NCBI GenBank assembly: GCA_021613535.1
Contig: CP075497.1
Span: forward strand, 4,278,001 to 4,342,000
DNA: 64,000 bases
Direction: 5' to 3'
Source: Adineta vaga
Taxonomy: Eukaryota > Rotifera
The notes beneath the pieces were generated by a model. It did no database searches. It had not been told where the DNA came from and was given only the letters and a program-made list of their open reading frames with translations. The position numbers were made by a program, and so were the translations under genes. Numbering within the stretch: the stretch's first letter is position 1; each line of letters starts with the position of its first letter. This document shows positions 11,699-23,229 of this stretch, piece after piece.

Positions 11699-14600
11699 AT
11701 GGCTGATCCGGATTCGCCGACAAATCATTTATCTTCAGTCAATGATGAACCGCAAACATCATCAGATCAACAACAAATTCAGGAGCACGAACAACAGCAA
11801 GAGTCAGCAGGAAATAATGATTGGCCATGGTAATTAATCCAATTGTCAACAATGAAATTATTTTATTTTTCAATTTTCTAGGCCAACTGATGATCAACAG
11901 CAACAAAATGCAATCGATTCAAGTGGTTTGATGCATTTAATTGCAACTGGTGGAGGTACGAATGTCACCGATAATTAAACGACGAATCAGTTGTAAATAT
12001 TCCCACAAATAATGAACATACTGATGAAATATCAGAGCAATTACCTGAAGAAAACATAATATCAGATCATCAAGAACATGAAAACGAACATCAGCAAGAA
12101 CATGAACTCGAGCAAGACAATGAACTTGAACAGGATCATGAGCTCGAACAAGATCACGAACTCGGACAAGATCATGAGCTCGAACAAGATCATGGACTCG
12201 GACAGGATCATGGACTTGAACATGAATTACAACCTGAAAACGAACTTGATCATGAACCAGAACAAGATGAACAACAACAACAAGAACAACAGCAATTACC
12301 TCTTGTTCAATCCTCAACAACATCGCTTCCAATGGAAACAGATCAACCATCTCTATCAACTGATGATCCACAGCAGCAACAGCAACAACAACAACCAGCA
12401 ACTAAGTCTACACATGACATCGCAGAAATTCATCGTGAAATGTTAAATCTTATTCCGATTCCACAAGCATGGTCACATATTCGACATCAATCAGGTCTTT
12501 TTTCTTATCCTGATTTACCACATTTTAATGTCATACGACAAGCAACATTTCGTGATGGTCGTTTTGTTTGTCCATTTTGTACAGTTGATTTTGCATCCAA
12601 AGAAGGCATTCGTTATCATTTATATAATTCATGCACAAAATCTCCATATCCAAAAGCTTTCTTCCGTTGTTTAATGTGTGGAAGTGAATTAGCTGATCGA
12701 AGTTCTTTGCGAACTCATTTAGCTCGACATGTAAATATAATATTTTTTCTATTGAATATTGAAAAGCAATATTTTCATTTTTTTTCGATCCTAGGGTGCT
12801 GAAGATGGTGGAACTGTTTCTACCGATAAAATTGATGTATCACGTAAACCAGCTATTTCTACGCCAGGTGGAACATCAAGCTCAAAAAAGAAAAAGAAAA
12901 AGAAAAATTCCACTGATTTAACTCCTCCACAAATGATTAATCCAATGCTTGCAATGACATCAGGTGTATCTCCTCGTGGAATTGATACTTACAATATTCC
13001 ACCAACCATGATCAATCAATCAATGGCATTACCAATTATTAAATCTGATTTGAATGATTCCGATCCAAAAGTAAAAATGTTTATATTTTAATAAATAATT
13101 GCTTTATATTTCAAATTTTAGCGTAAACGTGGCCGTCCACCAAAAACCAAATCTGATGGACCAACACCAGTAGCTCCATACACAAAACATTCACATATGA
13201 ATCCTACTGGATTAACATTAACTCCAACAATAAATAATCAAGTTATTCTGAATGATCAACATATGAAAGTATGTATTGATTGAAAACTATAGAATAATAG
13301 AATTGTACTTTATGTAATGATAATTCTTGTAGGAATCGTCATTGAGTTAAATAATGAAAAGAGATTTCGATTTATTTTAATTATGACTCAAATTCTTCTT
13401 TTTAGAATGATCCAAATAAAACTGTTGCAATGCGTTCTCCACGTGGTATTGATATTAGCAGTGAACTAGCAGAATTAGCACGATCTCGAATGCGAGAAGT
13501 ATAATTAATTGAAAGAAATCTCATAGAATTCTTTTGTATAACTATTTTTTGTTCTAGCATATTGAATTTGCAACTGATTCTTTATTACCTGAACAAGAAC
13601 AGGAAATTAATACTCGTCTGCGCTCAGATGGTTTTGTACAATGTCATCGTTGTCGAGGCAAAACACAATTTACAGCATTGAAAAAATTAAAAGAACATCT
13701 TAAGACCGATTGTCCATTAGGTCCAGGTAAATAAAAAGAAGTTTTCTTGCTTGACGATATGGAGTAAGAATTGTTTTCGTTAAGTTATGGCAATATGTAA
13801 ATTTTGTGGCATACCATTTTCATCTGTAAGCAGTGTTTGTGATCATCTTGAACTTTATCATGATGATTCACATGATTCAAGTCCAGGTAAAATGAAATAT
13901 TTGCTAAGTGTTAAATGGAAGCAATGCATTATTAATGTTTATTCTTAGACGATCCTTGCCGTATCAATGATCGAGCATTTCGTGCTGCATTTGCACGATA
14001 TAAATTTCCAATTAGTGGACGTATTTCATTTTCTGCAGCAACAACAACCATTGGACAACTTATACCTGAAAATGAATCAGCTGCTTGTCTAAGTAATGGT
14101 GCCAGTTGTTTACGTGTTCGAGTAAATATATTATCCTAAATTGCTCTTCTCCAAGAACTTACTATATATCTGCATCCTATTTAGATGCTTTCATGTGATC
14201 GTTTTTTGAATCCATTGGATAGTTTCGCTGCTTCACATGTTATTGTTCTTAATGTTGGCCGACCTATACGATGTGTGGAATGGTTACCACGCGCTGTCGA
14301 TGCTGTCGGAAGTCAGTATGTTGCCTTGGCACTTGAACAATGGTCATACGATAATGCATCTCAATTGCACGGAAATTATAATTCTACAAATCCGGATCGT
14401 CGTTCACCACCAGGTTCAACATTACTATTGATTCTTAATTGTGGACGTCTAAGACAAAGTTTACATGTACCTAATTTACACGTGACTGTAGCAGCAGATT
14501 TTGGTCAAGTAACCTGTTTGAAATGGTTACCTGAACGACCAACAATTAATGATCCATATTTGAGTTATTTAGCAATCGGTACAAGTCAAGGCATTGTTAT

Positions 14601-16071
14601 TATACTTGGTGTACCACATGGTGCATCAAGAAATCTTTGTACTATAAGTAGTGGAGCTCAACTTGTTCCACCATTGAATCGACGTAAAGATGGTAGTATC
14701 GGTTGTGCAGAATATGGTTCATGTACAGCATTAGATTGGTGTTATGATAATCCAAATAAGTTATGTGCAGGTTATGAAAATGGAATTGTACTTATGTGGG
14801 AAGTTAATTCAAAATCACTTGTTGAACAAGTAAGACTATGAAGAGAGATAATTTAATCTAATTAGTATATCTTTAGACAACCAATTGTTCATTGATATAT
14901 CCAGTTAGAAGATTTTTTGTCGAAGATGCACCAATACAAGATGTGAAATTTTTAAGAAATTCCGAACATTTAATTGCTGTTAGTATAAAAAATAAACAAT
15001 CTTGGACGTATGTAACAAATTGATAGATTGAACGAATGAATCTATTGTGTTAAGTTTTTATTAGAGTATGGACGACACGAGATGAGAATATTTTTTGTTA
15101 TCGTCATTGGTCAAATGCAAGTGAATTTGCTACATCAACATTTAATGATACATTATATTCTGGTTGTGCACATGCAAAGTAAGATACACATGAAAATGTT
15201 TTAAAAAAGAATTTCATTTGTTTGTAAATTTATTAGTAATCAAAATGAATTACTTTCTGTTCCGACACATTCGATATTATTACCTGGACAAAATGTTTCG
15301 AATCATTTACAAGCATCAATGTTATCAGCGTGGCAAATTGTTAGTTTAGATTATTCAGAATGGATTGACTCAGTTGCTTATGCTGATCTTGATGGTAGAT
15401 ATCAGAATAAAAAGAATATGAATATAATCGAGCTCGAATATTTTTAGGTACTGTATGGGTAGCACGTGGAGATTCATCAACATGGGCACAAAACAATCCC
15501 AAATTTCGACCGAGTGCTGTAAGATATAAATATTGATTAGCAATTGTTGAATGAAATGCACGTCAAACTTCTGATTATTTTTATTTTAGTGTGTAGCAAA
15601 ATTATCAACTTATCTAACGAATACAGGTGGAGCAACATCAGGTAATCTTACTGATCCTGTTGGTATGCAATATAATCCAGGCCAATCAGCATGTGGTATT
15701 CCAACTGGTCAATATTGTGTACAAATATCTATTGAACGAACGGTAAATTTCATTGATATATTAAAGAAACATAATCTACTCGATATTAAATATTAGGAAT
15801 ATGGAAGTGGAAATGTTGATCCACAACATGATGAAACACATAAAGTACATGCTTATCGAAAGGTAATAATTTGATAAAGAAGAAAACAATTAGCATAAAA
15901 TCTATAATTTCTTTTTTTTTAAAGATTCGATTTAATCCTAATCCAGGTACACATGGTTGGATTGCATCAGCTGACAAAGTTGGTTTATTTCTTTTATTTC
16001 GATTATCTACATCCGATTCTCCGCTTTCGGAAAAATTAACTCAACGTCTTCAACGTGTGCAAGTTTTGTGA
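11699..16071 (+). CDS. TFIIIC 110-kDa subunit-like WD40 protein with added C2H2 zinc fingers and AT-hook
   Basis: Probable GTF3C2 relative, part of the TFIIIC complex that recruits RNA polymerase III to tRNA genes. The start is MADPDSPTNHLSS at 11699. An N-terminal Gln/Glu/Asp/His-rich region contains a six-residue tandem repeat (HELEQD, 12094-12235). Zinc-finger-like units follow: CPFCTVDFASKEGIRYH and CLMCGSELADRSSLRTHLARH near 12570-12730, then CHRCRGKTQF and CKFCGIPFSSVSSVCDHLE near 13640-13860. An AT-hook KRKRGRPPK sits at about 13120. The C-terminal half is beta-propeller-like: GRPIRCVEWLP, GQVTCLKWLP, YLAIGTSQGIVII, CTALDWCYDNPNKLCAGYE and FNPNPGTHGWIASADK. These fit the GTF3C2 propeller pattern. 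About 1,100 residues, complete. The fusion of fingers, AT-hook and propeller is unusual; the GTF3C2 assignment is inferred from propeller motifs, and another WD40 DNA-binding protein remains possible. Confidence 0.6.
12094..12235 (+). repeat. 18-base coding tandem repeat (acidic HELEQD-type hexapeptides)
   Basis: Inside the GTF3C2-like gene an 18-base unit is repeated about seven times with small changes, encoding a run of HELEQD/HELGQD/HGLGQD hexapeptides. The reading frame is kept throughout, which fits slippage or unequal exchange in a disordered acidic region. Confidence 0.8.
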
Positions 16072-16849
16072 TGGAAAGAAATTTAGTTAGCAAATTATAT
16101 TCTTCCTTCTGTTGACAAGAAATAAAAATATAATCTAGAATGCATCAAAACATATATATGTATATATATATACACAGATTTCAAATTAGTTGATTTTTAT
16201 TAACTATTTGAACTGTTTGTTTGTTTGTTTGTTTCTCCTTTTTTTTCGACAAGACAAAAGAACTTAATAGACTATTTTGTATATGTAATCCATTGTTTTC
16301 TTGTTCCTTCTCATTCGTACGTACATATTGTATTCTCATTTTTCTCGGTGTTGTGGTTGTTTTCTTCTTCTTCTTCTTTTTTTTGACGTCGGATGCAGTG
16401 ATTTTCTTTTTCGTTTTTTTTTTCTTTTTTCTTGTATGATTATTCAAGATTCTCCTAGATATATTTCAATGTATATAAACTTCTACATTAACCGTGCGTG
16501 TTATTGATTTTGTTTTTCTTATTTTGTCAAGTATTACCATCAGACAAAGAAAAACACTAAAACTTGTTTGATCTCTTTCTTCTTTGTACGTACACATGTT
16601 CAATGTTTTTTATGGAAACAGTTTTTAGTAGATTCTCTAAACGAAAAAACTGATTGAATGTTGTTGTTACGTGTGTTTGTGTGTTTGTGTGTGTGTGAGT
16701 GTGTCTATCGTTTCTGTAACTTTTTTTGTGTAATTTTTTTTCTCTCGTGCTTGCATTGTTGTTTATCGACAAGATGAAAAAAAAAGAGAAGAATATTAAG
16801 AAAAAGAAATCCTCTAAACAAGAGACTTTTAAGACTTTTTTCTTTCAGT
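16072..16849 (+). other. Intergenic between GTF3C2-like and TAF2
   Basis: No gene is visible. An AATAAA near 16122 probably serves the upstream gene. The rest is T-rich simple sequence (16230-16440) and a TG/TTTG-rich tract (16665-16705). Lys-rich or Phe-rich open frames here are low-complexity shadows. Confidence 0.55.
16841..16849 (+). promoter_or_regulatory. Candidate splice-leader acceptor one base before the TAF2 start
   Basis: TTTTTTCTTTCAG lies immediately before T-ATG. A strong pyrimidine tract plus CAG adjoining a start codon, with no upstream coding exon, is what a trans-splice acceptor or a 5' UTR intron acceptor would look like. Confidence 0.5.
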
Positions 16850-19800
16850 ATGGAACTTGAAGAGTTACGTCAAGTAACACGTTCATTTGTTCTGTGAGTT
16901 GGATTCTTTGTTATTTGATAATTTTATCAATGATGAATTTATCTAGATCACATCAGACATTATGTATAACAGGTGTCAGCTTCGACAAACGTTGTTTAGT
17001 AGTGAGTGTGACTATTTTTCATTGTAACATCTCGAATATATCTAATCTATATTCTTTGCCCATATGTATAATCTAGGGCTATACGGAATTGACTTTACAT
17101 CCACTTGTGAAAAATTTTAATGTGATCAAATTAAATGCACGACAATTGAGTAAGTGAGATGAAACTAAAGATTTAAATGATCAAATAAATCCTATCTAGC
17201 AATTTATGCTGTAACAATTAATGGAGAACGGAATGTGGAATTTTCATATGACGATCCAAATATGCAGATTTTCTTAGATGATGATCCAAGGTGAGATGCA
17301 AAAAGAGAAAAAAATTGGTTTAATCAGAAAAAGTACTTTTGATCTAGACGAGATGTTGCATCTTTCTTAAAACGTCAACAACGTTTTTCGGAATATGTGG
17401 ATCCTGATGAAGGTAATGGTGAATTAACCATATTTATTCCTCCATTTCTTCAACAACAATGTCAACAAGCTGTTGATTCTTCAACAACAACAACAACAAC
17501 AGCAGCTGATGAACACAATACCAATGATTTTGTTTATAAAGTAACAATTGACTTCTCATTAGAACAACCAGAAAGTGGCATTCATTTTTTTATACCTAAT
17601 GATGATGCCAAATTATCCCGAGTAAGTGAACAGAGCAAATAATATTGTCAGCATACAATCGAAATAGTTTATTTAGTTAAGTCGTCATTTATTTACAACG
17701 GGTCACGATGCTCGTCTTTGGTTTCCATGTGTTGATAGTTATTGTGAGCCATCGACATGGACAATTGAAATAACTGTTGAAGAATCATTGACAGTCGTTG
17801 CGTCAGGTGAACTTGTTGATTGTACGACAAATAATGAATTCAAAACCTATCGATTTTATTTATCAACACCTGCACCAGCACCATTTATTGGACTTGCTAT
17901 TGGGTATTTATTTTGACATTTTATTTCTATGAAAAATCACATTTTACTTTCTTTAATATAAAAGATCATTCGAATCAGTGGTAGATTCTAATACACAAGA
18001 AATAACAAATTATTGCCTTCCTGGTTTATTAACTCTACTAACAAATACAACAAGTTTTGTTCATGAAGTAATCCTAGAACCATTTTTGTTTCCCAAAGAA
18101 TTGATTTTATTTAATACTTTTAGCCACTTGAATATTTCGAAGAATTATTAAATGCTAGTTGTCAATATCCAAATTACAAACAAGTTTTTGTTACAGAGCC
18201 ACATGCAGAATGTACACCATTTGCATCCATGGCTATATTCAAGTAAATAAATTGAGTAATGATTTTTCAAAGAAATCCCTTTGAAATAATATTTTAGTGT
18301 GAATTTATTGTACCCATCAACAGTTATTGAAGCAACGTGGCATGCAAGAACACAAATGGCATTTGCATTAGCAAATCAATTTTTTGGTTGTTTTATAACT
18401 ATGCGTTCTTGGTTTGTTATTCGATCATCTTTGAAATGAAAATGATTGTTTGTTTCTTTTTTCTGCTAGGAGAGATTGGTGGTTATTAAAAGGTTTAGCA
18501 TTGTATTTAACTAGTTTATATACAAGACGAGCCTTTGGAAATAATGAATATCGTTATAATCTGAATAAAGTGAATATGAATAGAAAATATTAGTTTTGTG
18601 TAAATGGTGCCGTTTCTTTTTAAGGATATGGTCGATGTTATTCGTTATGAACGTGAAGAAAATCCTATTCGACTTGATTTTGCACCGAATAAATCGGAAT
18701 CTGATCTATCAAATATAAATAATCGCCGAGGAACAATGATGTCATCGCATTATCTTGAAGTAAAAATACCGAAACAGTGATTCGTTAAATATAGAATTTA
18801 TATTTTAGGTTGCAGCAAAAAAAGCTTATCTTGTCGTTCGAATAATTGATGATTTTATTGGTCGAGAGATTATGATGCAGGTAATTAATTGCTTTCATTT
18901 CGAAGACAGCAATATGTCATTGACATTTTTCTTTTATCTAGATTCTTAATAAATTGATGTGTTTAGCAAGAACAGCATGTTTAAAAGATGCTTCACTTAG
19001 TTCGCGTTCACGTTTACATATATCAAGTAAATCCTTTTCACGTGTCGTTAGCACATTAACAACTAAAGATATTCAAGCATTATTAAATCAATGGGTGTAT
19101 GTTTCGATTATAATGTTTATATTGATGATGTTCTTTTTCTTATGTTGATTTCAAGATATGAATCAGGATGTCCAAAATTGATCGGAAGTTTTACATTCAG
19201 TCGTAAACGAAATGTTGTAGAATTAGAAATAAAACAAGATACAACTGTTAAAGGTTCAAAAAAGTTTTTGGTAAGAAATCAAATTCAATATTGAAGAATA
19301 ATGATTGAATATGAACGTTTTTCTCTCTCTAAGGGTTCATTGGTGATTCGTGTACAAGAACTAGAAGGTTCATTTAGTCAAACAATTTTGTTAGAGGATA
19401 GTGTAACAAAATATGAATTAACATGTCATTCAAAAGTTCGCCGGTAAAGATATAAAGAGTAAAATATTCAAATCATTCGATGTTCTTTGCTTGTTTTTAG
19501 AAATAAGAAAAAGAAAATTCCATTATTATCCGGTGATGAAGTTGATATGGATCTCAATCAGATGGAGTAAGAAAATTTTGTGTAAAACAAAAATGAATCG
19601 ATCTTATGAGATTTTTTATAGCGTGGAATGTCCAATATTATGGATACGAATCGATCCGGATTTGAAAGTCATTCGAGAATTACAATTTGAACAAGCAGAT
19701 TTCAATTGGCAATATGAATTACGTTATGAACGTGATATTCTTTCACAATTCGAAGCATTAGAAGCATTAAAACGATTTCCAAGTCAAAATACACGAGAAA

Positions 19801-21443
19801 CACTTGGTACTGTTTTAGATCTCTCAACTTGTTTCTATCGTGTTCGAATAGAATGTGCACATGTTCTCACTGACGTATGTATTTGTTTTATAATATTTCT
19901 CTTTCATTTCTTTAAAAACAGATAAAGATTGAATTTTTGTTTTTTTATTTAGATTGCTAATTCAATGGCAAATACTTGGACAGGCACCTTAGCTACATTA
20001 AGTTTCTTTCGTCGTGTGTTTATGTCTACAAATTCGACATCATCATCAAATAGTGTGACTACATCTTCAACAAATTCTTCATCGTCAACAACACCTGGAA
20101 CTCAAATTGTACGTATTAATGATTTTTCCAATTCACAAATGTATATGATCCAAAAACATATTCCACAAGCCATTGCTTTACAACGAAATAAAGATCGTGT
20201 TTGTCCGCCTGAAGTCATTAATTTTCTCTTTGAATTAATTCATTACAATGAAAATTCGAAAAATCGCTTTTCCGATGCATTTTATCGTTCAGCATTAATT
20301 GATGCACTTGGAAATACTCTAACCAATGTTGGCTTAACAAGTACAACAACAAATGTCGATCTTCTATTAAGTCATACATTAGATAATAATACAAAACGAA
20401 TATTTGATGAAATCTTATTACAATTAAATTTCGATAAAATTATTCCGTCCTATGGATTTTGTGTGACATGTAGTTGTTTAAAAATTTTACATAAATTATA
20501 TGTCATTAGTGGTATACCTATTGAGCTCAATGTTTTTTATGAGTATGCTATGTATGGAATGTTTGATCGTGTACGATTAACTGCTTGTGAAATACTTGTT
20601 GAACAAATAGAAAGTAAGTTAATCGAGTGATTCTATAGATTTCACAGTTATTCTTTCATAAATAATAATAAATTTGAGACTTAGATATTAAAAACATTCT
20701 GAATAACATAAATTTATGTTCTACTTGAATTTTAATGATAAACTCGAAAAGACAAGTATTCATTGATGCACAAATTTAATAAAACAAATTGTTCTTTTAG
20801 CTCGAATGAATCCAGATGTTCTTGAATATATATTTACATTGATTGAAAATGATCCTGATTATAATCTAAGGTTTGTTATATCAATTCAATTTGCTTTCTT
20901 ATTCAAAAGCTTTGTTTTAGACATAAAATTCTTCAACATTTATGTCGTCATCCACCATTTCGACAGAATCAAACATGTTCTTTGAATAATTCAACTACAG
21001 TTTATCGATTATGGTCATTAATGATGTAAGTTTTATTATAAAACAAATGTACATAAGCAATTCCTTTTGTTCTTTTAGAAATTTTGCTTACGATAATCAA
21101 ATTCGAAATGATCTTGCAGAATTATATCAGATCATGTATGGCCTCAATCGACCAACTGTTTTACTTCCGTTACATGATGTAATTAGAATGATTTTAATTT
21201 GTAGATTATTTTCTCATTCTTGTTTGTTTTCTAGACAAATGAATTATCATTTAAAGATGAACTTGATGATGTATCTGATACAATTGTTGATATTGATCCG
21301 GTAGATGAAATTGCTTTTACACTATATGCTAAAACAAAATATACATGTTTCTTTTTTAGGAACGTTTAAGTCATTTCCGTCTTGCACGTTATACAGATGA
21401 TACAAGAGCTGCATCAAATAAATTCGCATCAACTAGTAAATGA
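16850..21443 (+). CDS. TAF2: Transcription initiation factor TFIID subunit 2
   Basis: TFIID subunit that contacts the Initiator region of core promoters. The start is MELEELRQVTRSF at 16850. The gene has many short-intron exons and about 1,100 residues. The N-terminal two-thirds has the M1-aminopeptidase-like fold of TAF2: SHQTLCITGVSFDKRCL, DARLWFPCVDSY, TWTIEITVEESLTVVASGEL, STPAPAPFIGLAIG and RDWWLLKGLALYLT. The zinc site is degenerate: where peptidases have HExxH this protein reads MAFALANQFFG, as expected for catalytically dead TAF2. The C-terminal part (SIRWSKK..., IRIDPDLKVIRELQFEQADF, WQYELRYERDILSQFEALEAL, TRETLGTVLDLSTCFYRVR) matches the TAF2 core and HEAT-like region. The stop at 21441-21443 follows FASTSK. 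An acceptor abuts the start codon. Assignment is secure. Confidence 0.93.
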
Positions 21444-21981
21444 ACAAAATCTCGTTAAAAACTATCATCATTTCTTTCTTTCTGCTCTTTTCTTCATGTC
21501 TGTAATATTAAAGTTAACCTTGATATCAATGTCTATATTAAAATAAAAGACTAAATGAATGAATTGATCTATTATGTGTTATTCAAGGTTTATGTTTTCA
21601 CTCATTTTTTCATTATATCAAAAGAAAAATCGAACTTTTTTTTAAACATAACGCACACACTCACACACACACACATAAATAAATATTTTCATAGCAGTAG
21701 TAACATCTCAGAAAGAATTTCTTTGTGTTTTATACAACCTGAATGAGAAAGAAGAAAATGGGCACACACATAAAAACTGTTATTGAAATAAAAAAAAGAG
21801 AAAAAAAAGGAAGAGATCAAGTATTATAGGTAGATGTACAGGAAAAGAAAAATGAACGTCTACTACTGTTATTTTTTTTGTATACAAAAAAAAAACGTCA
21901 CACAGTATCACAGATGAAACTGGGACAATGTTAAAAGAGAGAAGGAAAAGTGAAAGCAGAAAAGAAAGATGGTTATTATTG
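21444..21981. other. Convergent intergenic region, TAF2 (+) and NUAK (-) 3' flanks
   Basis: The 3' untranslated regions of two converging genes meet here. AATAAA near 21541 fits TAF2 polyadenylation. A CACACACA tract lies at about 21655-21675. No gene is seen. Confidence 0.55.
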
Positions 21982-23229
21982 TTATTCATGCACCTTTAAT
22001 GGTATAAAATTATTATTATCATCTAATAATCGACTCTTACGAAGATTATTTGTTGTTGCTGTTGTTGATGGTGGTGATGGTGAATCATAGGATGTTAATA
22101 ATGATCGAGGATGATTATGGTTAGTAGTATTAGAAGCAGTATTAATACTCTCATCAAGATTAGAAGTTGAATTAGTTGTTGAATTATGTCCTAGTCGTGC
22201 TGTATTTATGGACGAAGTATTCGTATTAGTTGCATAAGAATCTTTATGTGGACTTCTTTGGCGAACGGGTGGTGGAGCAAATTTAATAGCTGATGTTGTG
22301 AATACAGACGGAGCAGCAGATGTTGTTGAATTAACAAGACTTGGAACAACGTTTAAATCTGTTGTTGATACGGGTGCAGCTGGTGGTGTATACTTATAAA
22401 TAGGTTTACGTTTTAGATCACGTAATGTTGTATCGAAATCGTATGAAACAAGATAACGTGAAGGAGTTACTGGTGATGTTGTTCTTTTTGTTGTTTCAGG
22501 TGATTTCACTAATGTATATCGTTGAGTTGCTTGTGGAGAACTATATCGATCATTATTACCGTATGTTGATGTTGGTTTTGATGTTGTTGTGGCTGTGGCT
22601 GTAGGAGATACAGTTCGTCGTGAACGACGAGGATACGCTTGAGATGATACTGTCGGTGGTGGTGGTGGCATCGATGTTGATGGCTTTTCACTTGTTGAGG
22701 CAAAATGATAATCGATAGGACTATTTGAATGATTGTCATCCAAGGACAAACTTAATGGTCGTCGATATGGAGACTGTGTCGATGTTGATGAAGAATTAGG
22801 TTTCGCATTATTTGATGAATAATAACGTGTAGATTCAGGTATCGCTGAAGCTCGATTTCGTCGTTGTTGATCTTTAGTAACGGATGAATGATTATTATTA
22901 CTCTGATTATTACGTAATTTTGCAGTATCAAAAAAGGAACTTGTATGTAATTCAAGTTCAACAAGAGAATTCGTTGGTGACATTGATCGATCATGTTTTT
23001 TTGTTGGTGTCGGTGACCGAAGATGAACTTTTTCATAATCATTCGATGTGGATTGATAATGATCGGAAGGAATGGGTACAGTGGATGATGGTATAGGTTT
23101 TGTTATTGAACTAAGTCGAATAGCAAGTATAGGTCCATGAGCTAACCAATCATGACGAAGAATATCTTTCGTTGTAGCACGATTACTAGCATTTGGTGTT
23201 AGACAATACCGTATAAGTGAAAGAGCACC
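21982..23229 (-). other. NUAK alternative terminal exon B
   Basis: Preceded by CTTCTAG and beginning [20 protein letters not shown], this exon repeats the end of the kinase domain already encoded by exon A. It then continues as a 416-residue Ser/Thr/Pro-rich tail ending IPLKVHE. It enters in phase 1 (G|GT GCT), the same phase as exon A (G|GC GCT). It would be used when exon A is skipped. Confidence 0.7.

Noticed and set aside
16181-16447. Overlapping Lys-rich (minus) and Phe-rich (plus) open frames
   Set aside because: They translate homopolymer and TTC/TTTG simple sequence on both strands, with no domain or splice pattern.
18301-18560. Active M1 aminopeptidase
   Set aside because: The HExxH zinc site is absent and the later regions match TAF2, so the peptidase fold is non-catalytic.
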